A stretch of 6,922 bases of DNA from Pseudomonadota bacterium. Its GTDB lineage: Bacteria > Pseudomonadota > Alphaproteobacteria > Rhizobiales > Xanthobacteraceae. The DNA is taken from contig JAEWBL010000531.1 of assembly GCA_023391175.1 (NCBI GenBank), forward strand, positions 1 through 6,922. Direction: 5' to 3'. Made by a program: the position numbers and the translations under genes. Below, in pieces: positions 1-6,922 of this stretch (the first letter of the stretch is position 1; every line of letters starts with the position of its first letter). The notes under the pieces are model-generated. The model was not told where the DNA came from. It did not search any database and worked only from the letters and a program-made list of their open reading frames with translations.

Positions 1-1
1 G

Positions 2-1591
<1,590 letters not shown>

Positions 1592-1592
1592 G

Positions 1593-1610
1593 CCGGCGCG
1601 GGGGCGCCGG
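1593..1610 (+). terminator. Short GC hairpin just after parE (possible terminator or attenuator)
   Basis: CCGGCGC (1593-1599) and GCGCCGG (1604-1610) are perfect 7-base arms around a GGGG loop, starting two bases after the parE stop. No T-run follows, so it is at best a weak intrinsic terminator. It could also be an RNA-stabilising 3' end or a partial read-through signal, as the next gene starts only 60 bases after parE on the same strand. Confidence 0.35.
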
Positions 1611-1651
1611 GCGATGAACGCCGCCATCGCGGCACCGGAGGGGGGACGGTC

Positions 1652-1999
1652 ATGGGGGACGGAAAGACAGCGACGCGCGCTGGGCGCCGCGTGCGGATGG
1701 GTCTGGCGGCGGGCCTCGCGCTTGCGACGCTGATGCCGGGCGCGGCGCGGGCGCAGTCGTTCGGCAATGACGAGCAGTCCTGCGTCTCTTACGGCTACTG
1801 GGCGGTCTCCGTCATCTATCTGGCAGCGAGCCAGGGCTGCGACTGGAAGCGCGCCAACGAATGGATCGACCCCATGCGCCATGCCAAATGGTGCATGGGC
1901 CAGTCGGCGCAATCCATGTCCCGGGCGCCGCAGGTCCACCGCAACGGCGTCACCGCCCGCTGCGCCAAGCAGGGCGCCTCGGTGAAGATTAACATCTGA
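1652..1999 (+). CDS. Small secreted four-cysteine protein, function unknown
   Basis: A 115-residue protein I cannot assign to a named family. Residues 1-34 form a classical Sec signal peptide: a basic n-region (KTATRAGRRVR), a hydrophobic core (MGLAAGLALATLMPG) and an AxA site (ARA|QS), giving a mature protein of about 81 residues. The mature part has exactly four cysteines (44, 63, 81, 104), which suggests two disulfides in the periplasm or outside the cell, plus four tryptophans and a C-terminal KINI. No transmembrane helix follows the signal. ATG 1652 is preferred because GGAGGGGGG (1637-1645) precedes it and it supplies the positive n-region; the in-frame ATG 1697 would lose those charges. 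It lies 60 bases after parE on the same strand and might be read through from it. Codon bias matches the neighbours, so it is probably real. Confidence 0.72.
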   Translation: MGDGKTATRAGRRVRMGLAAGLALATLMPGAARAQSFGNDEQSCVSYGYWAVSVIYLAASQGCDWKRANEWIDPMRHAKWCMGQSAQSMSRAPQVHRNGVTARCAKQGASVKINI

Positions 2000-2007
2000 C
2001 CCGGGCG

Positions 2008-2031
2008 GCCCGCCCTCACCGCGGGGTGGGC
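2008..2031 (+). terminator. Hairpin between convergent genes, likely terminator for the small secreted protein gene
   Basis: GCCCGCCC (2008-2015) pairs with GGGTGGGC (2024-2031) across an 8-base loop, giving an 8-bp stem with one G-U wobble in + strand RNA. In - strand RNA the same position is an A-C mismatch, so the stem favours transcripts coming from the left. It sits in the 39-base gap between the stop at 1999 and the 3' end of the LysR gene at 2039. There is no clear T-run. Confidence 0.45.
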
Positions 2032-2038
2032 TGCGCGT

Positions 2039-2935
2039 TCACGAACTCCCGGCCTTCACGAAATCCACGAAGGCCCGCAGCGGCGCCGGCATCAGCCGGC
2101 GGCTGGGGAAATAGAGGCGGGGGCCGGGGAATTCCTGCTCCCAGTCCTCCAGCACCGGCACCAGCCGCCCGGCGGCGATGGAGGGCGCGAGCAGCTGATC
2201 GAAGCTGTGGATCAGGCCGAGCCCCGCCTCGGCGGCAGCCACCTTGAGGTCGATGCTGGAGGCGATGATGCGCCCCTCCGGCCGTACCTTCACGATCTCC
2301 CCGTCCTTCTCGAACTCCCATATCGGCATGTGCCCGCTGGCGAAGCGGTGGCGGAGGGCGGCGTGCTTCAGCACGTCGTCGGGATGCTCGGGCCGTCCGT
2401 GGCGCGCCAGATAGGACGGCGCGGCGGCGGTGACGAAGCGCTGCACGCGCGGGCCGATGGGCACGGCGATCATGTCCCGCTCCAGCCGCTCGTCGTAGCG
2501 GATGCCGGCATCGAAGCCGCCTGCCACCACGTCGATGAAGGTGTCGTCCGCTGACACCTCCAGCGCGACGCCCGGATGGCGGGCGAGGAAGGGCGTGATG
2601 ATCGGCGGCAGGATGACGCGCGCCACCGCGCTCGGCACGCTGAGCCGCAAGGTGCCGGTGGGGCTGTCGCGGAAAGCGTTCACCGCGTCGAGCGCGCCCT
2701 CCACCTCGGCCAGCACCGGCGCAAGCCGTTCCATGAGCCGTTCGCCGGCCTCGGTGGGCGTGACGCTGCGGGTGGTGCGGTTGAGCAGGCGCACGCCCAT
2801 GCGGGCCTCCAGCCGCCGCACCGCCGCGCTGAGGGACGAGGGCGACACCCCGCGCGCCACCGCCGCCCCGCGAAAGCCGCGGGCGCGCGCCACCGCCACG
2901 AAGGCGTCGAGATCGGACAGGCTGGCACTGCTCAT
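2039..2935 (-). CDS. LysR-family transcriptional regulator
   Basis: A 298-residue protein of normal LysR length. Residues 7-66 form the winged helix-turn-helix (DLDAFVAVARARGFRGAAVARGV, then SPSSLSAAVRRLEARMGVRLLNR and the wing TTRSVTPTEAG). The helix after residue 65 is the usual linker/dimerisation helix. Residues about 90-295 are the periplasmic-binding-protein-like effector domain, starting GTLRLSVPSAVARVILPPII and containing DVVAGGFDAGIRY, as in the CrgA/DmlR-like branch. Members bind DNA as dimers or tetramers and commonly regulate a divergent gene, here the aldo/keto reductase 107 bases away. No Shine-Dalgarno is visible before ATG 2935, and a -10-like GATATT ends 7 bases upstream, so the mRNA may be leaderless. 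A TGTGC/GCACA dyad touches the start codon, which fits autorepression. The effector is unknown. Confidence 0.93.
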   Translation of the reverse strand: MSSASLSDLDAFVAVARARGFRGAAVARGVSPSSLSAAVRRLEARMGVRLLNRTTRSVTPTEAGERLMERLAPVLAEVEGALDAVNAFRDSPTGTLRLSVPSAVARVILPPIITPFLARHPGVALEVSADDTFIDVVAGGFDAGIRYDERLERDMIAVPIGPRVQRFVTAAAPSYLARHGRPEHPDDVLKHAALRHRFASGHMPIWEFEKDGEIVKVRPEGRIIASSIDLKVAAAEAGLGLIHSFDQLLAPSIAAGRLVPVLEDWEQEFPGPRLYFPSRRLMPAPLRAFVDFVKAGSS

Positions 2936-2953
2936 TGTGCAAAATATCGCACA
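2936..2953. promoter_or_regulatory. TGTGC-N8-GCACA dyad, candidate LysR operator/autorepression site
   Basis: Perfect 5-base arms TGTGC (2936-2940) and GCACA (2949-2953) flank the AT-rich AAAATATC, directly against the LysR start codon and in the divergent intergenic region. It is not a strict T-N11-A box. Its position over the putative - strand -10 element makes an operator plausible. Confidence 0.4.
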
Positions 2954-2972
2954 GGGCTTGCCGTACTGACAG
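2943..2972 (-). promoter_or_regulatory. Candidate sigma-70-type promoter for the LysR gene
   Basis: Read on the - strand, CTGTCA (2972-2967; 4 of 6 to TTGACA) is followed after 18 bases by GATATT (2948-2943; 4 of 6 to TATAAT). Transcription would start at or within a base or two of the ATG at 2935, consistent with the lack of a ribosome binding site. Both hexamers are imperfect. Confidence 0.3.
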
Positions 2973-2997
2973 GATTATCGAACAGCCGATCCCGAGG

Positions 2998-3039
2998 CAT
3001 GCTCCGGCCATCCCATACGCCATCCGGCCACGGAGCATG
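2998..3039 (+). promoter_or_regulatory. Inverted repeat sequestering the reductase ribosome binding site
   Basis: CATGCTCCG (2998-3006) is a perfect 9-base inverted repeat of CGGAGCATG (3031-3039). Inside it GCC (3007-3009) can pair with GGC (3026-3028) past a 2-base bulge, extending the stem to about 12 pairs. The right arm contains the GGAG (3032-3035) that serves the reductase and also the upstream ATG 3037. In mRNA this would hide the ribosome binding site; as DNA it could be an operator for the divergent LysR protein. Confidence 0.45.
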
Positions 3040-3042
3040 AAG

Positions 3043-4053
3043 ATGACCGCCCTTGCCCCCTCCCCCCGCCGCCTCGGCACCACCGGCCCGCAGGTCTTCC
3101 CCCTTGGCCTCGGCTGCATGGGCATGTCGGATTTCTACGGCCCCGCCGATCGCGCGGAGAGCATCGCGACCATCCACGCCGCCCTCGATGCCGGCGTGAC
3201 GCTGCTCGACACAGGCGATTTCTACGGCATGGGCCACAACGAGATGCTGATCGCCGAGGCGCTGAAGGGCCGGCCGCGCGAGAACGTGGTCCTGAGCGTG
3301 AAGTTCGGCGCGCTGCGCGATCCCGCCGGCAACTGGCTCGGCTATGACGCGCGCCCGCAGGCGGTGAAGACCGCGCTCTCCTACACGCTGAAGCGCCTCG
3401 GGGTGGATTACATCGACATCTACCGCCCGGCCCGCCTCGATCCGAACGTGCCCATCGAGGAGACGGTGGGGGCCATCGCCGACATGGTGAAGGCCGGCTA
3501 TGTGCGCCATGTGGGCCTCTCCGAGGTGGGCGCCGAGACCATCCGGCGGGCGGCGGCGGTGCATCCCGTCAGCGATCTCCAGATCGAATATTCGCTGATC
3601 TCCCGTGGCATCGAGGACGGCATCCTTCAGACCTGCCGGGATCTCGGCATCGGCATCACCGCCTACGGCGTGCTCTCGCGCGGGCTCATCAGCGGGCACT
3701 GGCAGGCGGGCGCGGCGGGGAAGGATTTTCGCGCCCACAGCCCGCGCTTCCAGGGTGAGATTGTCGCCGAAAACCTGAAGCTGGTGGAGGCGCTGCGGCA
3801 GGTTGCCGAGGCCCGCGGCGCCTCGGTGGCGCAGGTGGCCATCGCCTGGGTGGCGGCACAGGGCGCGGACATCCTGCCCCTCGTCGGCGCCCGCCGCCGC
3901 GACCGGCTCGCCGAGGCACTGGGGTCGCTGAATGTCACGCTCGATGCCGATGCGCTCAACGCCATCGAGGCCGCCGTCCCGCGAGGCGCGGCGAAGGGCG
4001 AGCGCTATGCGGCCGCGCAGATGGCCATGCTCGACAGCGAGCGCGCCCGCTAA
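3043..4053 (+). CDS. Aldo/keto reductase with a non-canonical catalytic tetrad
   Basis: A 336-residue (beta/alpha)8 NADPH-dependent oxidoreductase of the bacterial aldo/keto reductase superfamily that reduces carbonyls in the cytoplasm. Signatures: N-terminal RRLGTTGPQVFPLGLGCMGMS, then D56 and Y61 in LLDTGDFYG and K87 in LSVKFG, three of the four catalytic residues. The fourth, normally His in a (Y/H)QHRxDP-type strand, is Ala130 in IYRPARLDP. GLSEVG (159-163) and the C-terminal VGARRRDRLAEALGSL (nucleotide-binding) also fit. ATG 3043 is chosen because GGAG at 3032-3035 lies 7 bases upstream; ATG 3037 is in frame but only one base from it. Upstream in-frame codons reach 2935 but do not resemble the family. 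It is divergent from a LysR regulator, its likely controller, and its stop overlaps the convergent MFS gene. The substrate cannot be told from sequence. Confidence 0.92.
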   Translation: MTALAPSPRRLGTTGPQVFPLGLGCMGMSDFYGPADRAESIATIHAALDAGVTLLDTGDFYGMGHNEMLIAEALKGRPRENVVLSVKFGALRDPAGNWLGYDARPQAVKTALSYTLKRLGVDYIDIYRPARLDPNVPIEETVGAIADMVKAGYVRHVGLSEVGAETIRRAAAVHPVSDLQIEYSLISRGIEDGILQTCRDLGIGITAYGVLSRGLISGHWQAGAAGKDFRAHSPRFQGEIVAENLKLVEALRQVAEARGASVAQVAIAWVAAQGADILPLVGARRRDRLAEALGSLNVTLDADALNAIEAAVPRGAAKGERYAAAQMAMLDSERAR

Positions 4054-5249
4054 AGCGCCTCGGGTGGCGAGACATGGCCCCGTCGCGGCTGGAGCAGCCC
4101 GGCGGGGCCGGCGAGCACCAGCATGCCGATGCCGGCGGCGATGAACATGGCGACCACGCCAGCCAAGCCCGCCGCCTGCGTCAGCGCCAGAGCGCCCACC
4201 GCCTGGCCGATGAAGAAGGAAGACGCGAACAGCGCCAGCGCCGACCCGCGCGCCTCGGGGGCCAGCTCCGTGGCGAGGATCTGCAGCACGTTGTGGATCA
4301 TGTAGAAGGCGAAGCCGGCCGCGCCGAAGATCGCCGCCATCAGCAGCAGCCCATGGGCGCGGGTGGCGAGGATGAGCAGCACGCCCACCCCCACGGCGCC
4401 CCAGCGCACCATGCCGCCGAGGCCGAGATAGCGCACCAATAGCGGCACGGCGAAGGTATAGAACGCCCCGCCCACGGCGAAGGCGCCGAGCGCGATGCCG
4501 GCCTCCTTGGCGTCGCCGATGCCCTGGTGGACCATCAGCGGCGCCACCAGCGGGAACACGCCGAAGCTCAGCGCCCCTTCGATGGCCACCACCGCGTAGA
4601 CCTTGATGGACAGCGGGTTGCGCAGCACCAGCCCATAGCGGGCAATGGAGGCGGCGAACGACAGCGGCCGGCGCTCGCCCTCCTCCCTGAGCCCGAAGGT
4701 GGTGGCGAGCGCGGCCAGCGCCGCCACGCCGAAGGCGCACCAGAACACCTCGCGCCACCCGGCCATCTCGGCGATGAAACCGGCCAGCGCCGAGCCGGAG
4801 AGCTGGCCCAGTACCAAGGCGAGCAGCACGCGGCTCAGCGCCACCGGCCTCCGCTCGAACGGCACCCGGTCGCCCACCGTCGCCAGCACCACGGGAATGA
4901 TGCCGCCGGCGAAGGCGCCGCAGAAGACGCGGGAGGCGAGCAGCATCTCATGGCTGGTGGAGGTGGCCGAGACCGCGAGGCCGATGGAGAGCATGGCGAG
5001 GTTGACGCGGATGAGCCGCACCTTGCCCACCGCATCGCCGATGGGGCCGAACACCAGCTGCATCAGCGCATAGGGAAAGGTGAAGGCGCTGGCGAGCATG
5101 GCCACCTGCTGCAACGTCACCTGAAGCTCGCTCGCCAGGATGTTCAGCATGGGATCGACGACGCGCATGGAGAACGCGCTCGCGAACGCCGCAAGGCCGA
5201 GGACGAGAAGGAAGGGCATGGGATCCGGAGACGGCGACAGGGACGCCAT
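4050..5249 (-). CDS. Major facilitator superfamily (MFS) transporter, drug/sugar efflux type
   Basis: A 399-residue integral inner-membrane protein with about 12 hydrophobic helices, typical of 12-TM MFS secondary transporters (proton-coupled efflux of drugs, sugars or metabolites). The MFS motif A region in the loop after helix 2 reads [14 protein letters not shown] (68-81). GDRVPFERR (126-134) lies in the helix 4-5 loop. A hydrophilic central loop around residues 187-213 ([12 protein letters not shown]) divides the two six-helix halves, and the C-terminal half has the related [12 protein letters not shown] (329-340). It resembles the arabinose-efflux/NepI-like branch, but this is recall, not a search. 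Start ATG 5249 gives a short polar N-terminus; the in-frame ATG at 5219 (MPFLLVLG) is possible, and neither has a clear Shine-Dalgarno. It is convergent with the reductase (TAG and TAA stops overlap by 4 bases), so the shared end has no room for a terminator. Confidence 0.92.
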   Translation of the reverse strand: MASLSPSPDPMPFLLVLGLAAFASAFSMRVVDPMLNILASELQVTLQQVAMLASAFTFPYALMQLVFGPIGDAVGKVRLIRVNLAMLSIGLAVSATSTSHEMLLASRVFCGAFAGGIIPVVLATVGDRVPFERRPVALSRVLLALVLGQLSGSALAGFIAEMAGWREVFWCAFGVAALAALATTFGLREEGERRPLSFAASIARYGLVLRNPLSIKVYAVVAIEGALSFGVFPLVAPLMVHQGIGDAKEAGIALGAFAVGGAFYTFAVPLLVRYLGLGGMVRWGAVGVGVLLILATRAHGLLLMAAIFGAAGFAFYMIHNVLQILATELAPEARGSALALFASSFFIGQAVGALALTQAAGLAGVVAMFIAAGIGMLVLAGPAGLLQPRRGHVSPPEAL

Positions 5250-5415
5250 CCGTGCGGCGTCGGCCGGAACGGGTCAACCCGACGAGGCCGCATGGGTGCA
5301 GCGCACACTCATTCGCAGGGCGCATGGCGTCTGCCCGCAAAGCGCGCATTTGTGCGCCACCGCCCGCGAAATGGCGCTTTTCACCGGCCGAATCGGGGAG
5401 ACCGGCCGGAAAACA

Positions 5416-5443
5416 TTGACACGGCGCATCATTTTCTTATGTT
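5416..5443 (+). promoter_or_regulatory. Sigma-70-type promoter for the RhlE helicase gene
   Basis: A perfect -35 TTGACA (5416-5421) is followed after 16 bases by the -10-like TATGTT (5438-5443, 4 of 6). It lies in a locally AT-rich patch (ATCATTTTCTTATG) that stands out from GC-rich surroundings. The predicted transcript start near 5450 leaves a leader of about 110 bases before ATG 5560. Confidence 0.55.
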
Positions 5444-5504
5444 GCTATGCGTCGTCCGAGATATGTCGAATCCAAGCGCGCCGACCGACGACCACTCGTC
5501 TGAC

Positions 5505-5558
5505 CCCGTACGGCACGGGACGTTCGATCAGCGGCGCGCCGCCGCATCCAAAAGATGC
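5505..5558 (+). promoter_or_regulatory. Structured leader with three consecutive small inverted repeats before rhlE
   Basis: In the predicted leader lie CCCGT-ACGGC-ACGGG (5505-5519), the 12-base palindrome GCGGCGCGCCGC (5531-5542) and GCATC-CAAAA-GATGC (5544-5558). The last ends one base before the start codon and includes the only weak purine run (AAAAGA) that could bind the ribosome. A fold in mRNA could limit initiation. Confidence 0.35.
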
Positions 5559-5559
5559 A

Positions 5560-6922
5560 ATGTCATTTTCCGAACTCGGCCTGAGCGACAAGGTCCTCGC
5601 GGCGGTCGCCGACACCGGCTATACGACCCCGACCCCGATCCAGTCCCAGGCCATCCCCCATGTTCTCGCGCGCCGGGATGTTCTCGGCCTCGCGCAGACA
5701 GGTACCGGCAAGACCGCCGCCTTCACGCTCCCCATGCTGACGCTGCTGGAGCAGGGCCGCGCCGTGCCCGCATGCCGCGCACTCTCATCCTGGAGCCCAC
5801 CCGCGAGCTCGCGGCCCAGGTGGAAGAGAACTTCACGCGCTACGGCAAGTACAGCAAGCTCAACGTCGCCCTGCTCATTGGCGGCGTTTCCTTCGGTGAC
5901 CAGGACTCCAAGCTGCTGCGCGGCGTGGACGTGCTGATCGCCACCCCCGGCCGCCTGCTCGACCATGTGGAGCGCGGCCGCCTGCTCCTCTCCGGCATCG
6001 AAGTCCTCGTCATCGACGAGGCCGACCGCATGCTGGACATGGGCTTCATCCCGGACATCGAGCGCATCTGCAAGCTGGTGCCCTTCACGCGCCAGACGCT
6101 GTTCTTCTCGGCCACCATGCCGCCGGAGATCCAGCGCCTCGTCTCGCAGTTCCTCTCCAACCCGGTGCGGGTGGAAGTCTCCAAGCCCGCGTCCACCGCC
6201 ACCACGGTGACGCAGGAACTGGTCGCCTCCGGCCGCGAGGACTACGAGAAGCGCGAGGTTCTGCGCGAACTGATCCGTGGCTGCGAAAACCTGCAGAACG
6301 GCATCATCTTCTGCAACCGCAAGCGCGACGTGGCGGTGCTCCACCGCTCGCTGCAGAAGCACGGCTTCAATGCCGTGGCCCTGCACGGCGACATGGACCA
6401 GCACGCCCGCATCAAGGCGCTGGACGAGTTCCGCAACGGCGAGGCGACCCTGCTGGTGGCCTCCGACGTGGCCGCCCGCGGCCTCGACATCCCGGCGGTG
6501 AGCCACGTCTTCAACTATGACGTGCCGCACCACTCCGAGGATTACGTCCACCGCATCGGCCGCACCGGCCGCGCCGGACGTCTGGGCAGCGCCTTCAGCA
6601 TTGCCACTCCGGCGGACGACAAATACCTGTCGGCCATCGAAAATCTTGTGAAACAGACCCTGCCCCGCGCGCCGCTGCCAGAAGGATTCACCTTGTCCGA
6701 GACCGATCGCAATGCAGGACGCGAGGATCGTCGCAATGGCCGCGACAAGAACCGCGGCCGCGACAAACACCGGAACCGCGACGAGGAACGCGCCGAGGCC
6801 GTGCGCGAGGAACCGCGCCGGGAAGATCGCGACCGCCGCGACGACAAGCGTGAAGACCGTCGCGACGACCGCCGCGATCCCTCGCGCGATCGCCGGGGCC
6901 GTCGCGAGGATCATCGCGGCCC
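5560..6922 (+). CDS. rhlE: RhlE-type DEAD-box ATP-dependent RNA helicase, frameshifted and 3'-partial
   Basis: DEAD-box helicases unwind short RNA duplexes in the cytoplasm, in ribosome assembly, RNA decay and cold growth. Motifs in order: Q motif (GYTTPTPIQ), I AQTGTGKT, Ia PTRELAAQ, Ib TPGRLLD, II DEAD ([15 protein letters not shown], typical of RhlE), [42 protein letters not shown], then an Arg/Asp-rich tail running off the right edge. The N-terminal 68 codons use the frame of ATG 5560. From 5763 on, all homology is in the -1 frame. Left uncorrected, the first frame stops at 5937 after a nonsense stretch. One added C near 5761-5763 restores [19 protein letters not shown], so a 1-base deletion (mutation or sequencing error) is the simplest reading. 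The start has family-like [10 protein letters not shown] but only a weak ribosome site. Confidence 0.88.
5758..5774 (+). other. Frameshift site in rhlE (apparent loss of one C)
   Basis: The bases CGCGCCGTGCCCGCATG read as Arg-Ala-Val-Pro-Ala in the start frame, but homology resumes at ATG 5772 in the -1 frame. Inserting a C after 5763 gives Arg-Ala-Arg-Ala-Arg-Met-Pro, the expected linker before motif Ia. No X XXY YYZ slippery heptamer is present, so programmed frameshifting is unlikely. Confidence 0.8.
6702..6922 (+). repeat. Low-complexity coding repeat for the Arg/Asp-rich helicase tail
   Basis: After the helicase core the frame encodes a mixed-charge tail made almost wholly of Arg, Asp, Glu, Gly, Asn and Lys (for example [20 protein letters not shown], then [16 protein letters not shown]). 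The DNA shows imperfect reiteration of CGCGAC/GACCGC units. Such tails are common in RhlE proteins and are thought to be disordered RNA-binding extensions. It continues past the window. Confidence 0.75.

Larger units (their letters stand above)
5250..5559. other. Non-coding gap between the MFS and helicase genes
   Basis: The 310 bases between the two divergent genes hold no credible gene; the open + frame crossing it is only an upstream extension of the helicase frame. The left half is GC-rich and contains GCGCA-TTTG-TGCGC (5345-5358), a small palindromic GGGTCAACCC (5271-5280) and direct repeats of ACCGGCCG near 5384 and 5401, none clearly functional. I find no convincing promoter for the MFS gene. 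The right half carries the helicase promoter and a structured leader. Confidence 0.7.

Noticed and set aside
1614..1733. Small ORF starting at ATG 1614 between parE and the secreted protein gene
   Set aside because: It has about 39 codons, mostly overlaps the secreted protein gene in another frame, and has no ribosome site or recognisable features.
2958..2978. TTGCCG and GATTAT as a promoter for the reductase
   Set aside because: The spacing is only 9 bases, too short for a sigma-70 promoter, and no better pair is visible on the + strand.
2935..3042. Upstream in-frame extension of the reductase to ATG 2935
   Set aside because: It would overlap the LysR start and add 36 residues unlike the family. 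The ribosome site at 3032-3035 fits ATG 3043.
2016..3125. 369-codon - strand frame covering the LysR gene
   Set aside because: It is in a different frame from the clearly conserved LysR protein and gives Arg/Gly/Ala-rich nonsense.
2932..4758. Long open - strand frame (608 codons) spanning the reductase and part of the MFS gene
   Set aside because: It runs antisense to the aldo/keto reductase and out of frame with the MFS gene, and has Arg/Ala/Gly-rich composition with no domain. It is a by-product of high GC and few stop codons.
5271..5300. TTGACC on the - strand near 5273-5278 as a promoter for the MFS gene
   Set aside because: No -10-like hexamer occurs at a suitable distance, and the start would fall at or beyond the ATG.
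5140..5559. Upstream in-frame extension of the helicase frame to 5140
   Set aside because: The extension overlaps the MFS start and promoter region and has no similarity to RhlE N-termini. [10 protein letters not shown] at 5560 matches the family.
5619..6914. Long open - strand frame (431 codons) opposite the helicase
   Set aside because: It lies wholly antisense to conserved DEAD-box motifs, with Val/Ala-rich and low-complexity translation that mirrors the helicase codons. It has no independent start signal.

Overview
The window is about 6.9 kb of GC-rich DNA (roughly two thirds G+C) with strong third-position GC bias. The ParE and RhlE sequences and the divergent LysR/aldo-keto reductase pair look alphaproteobacterial, most likely Hyphomicrobiales (Xanthobacteraceae-like). 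That placement rests on recalled sequence style, not on a search.

Layout, left to right. (1) The 3' part of parE (topoisomerase IV subunit B), + strand, in an open frame that runs off the left edge. Its first ~67 bases do not encode the expected ParE N-terminal region. They are a second, 88%-identical copy of a stretch of the Toprim region that recurs at 1237-1303, joined in frame at a Thr-Leu-Tyr to the start of the transducer region. This chimeric junction is the most striking thing here. (2) A small secreted four-cysteine protein, + strand, ending at a GC hairpin that faces the next gene. (3) A LysR-type regulator, - strand, divergent from (4) an aldo/keto reductase, + strand. The ~100-base gap between them holds a TGTGC-N8-GCACA dyad next to the LysR start and a long inverted repeat that buries the reductase ribosome binding site and upstream ATG. 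(5) An MFS transporter, - strand, convergent with the reductase and overlapping it by 4 bases. (6) A ~310-base non-coding stretch with a good sigma-70-type promoter and several small inverted repeats, leading to (7) a RhlE-type DEAD-box RNA helicase, + strand. The helicase has a single-base frameshift near its codon 68 and runs off the right edge inside a low-complexity Arg/Asp-rich tail.

How the genes relate: parE and rhlE are housekeeping functions (chromosome decatenation, RNA remodelling). Between them, lysR, the reductase and the MFS pump form a plausible small accessory module: a regulator, an NADPH-dependent carbonyl reductase under its control, and an exporter. A common substrate is inference. 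I saw no tRNA, rRNA, CRISPR array, insertion sequence or phage gene. No new multigene system is evident. The items worth checking are the parE chimera, the rhlE frameshift and the structured leaders.
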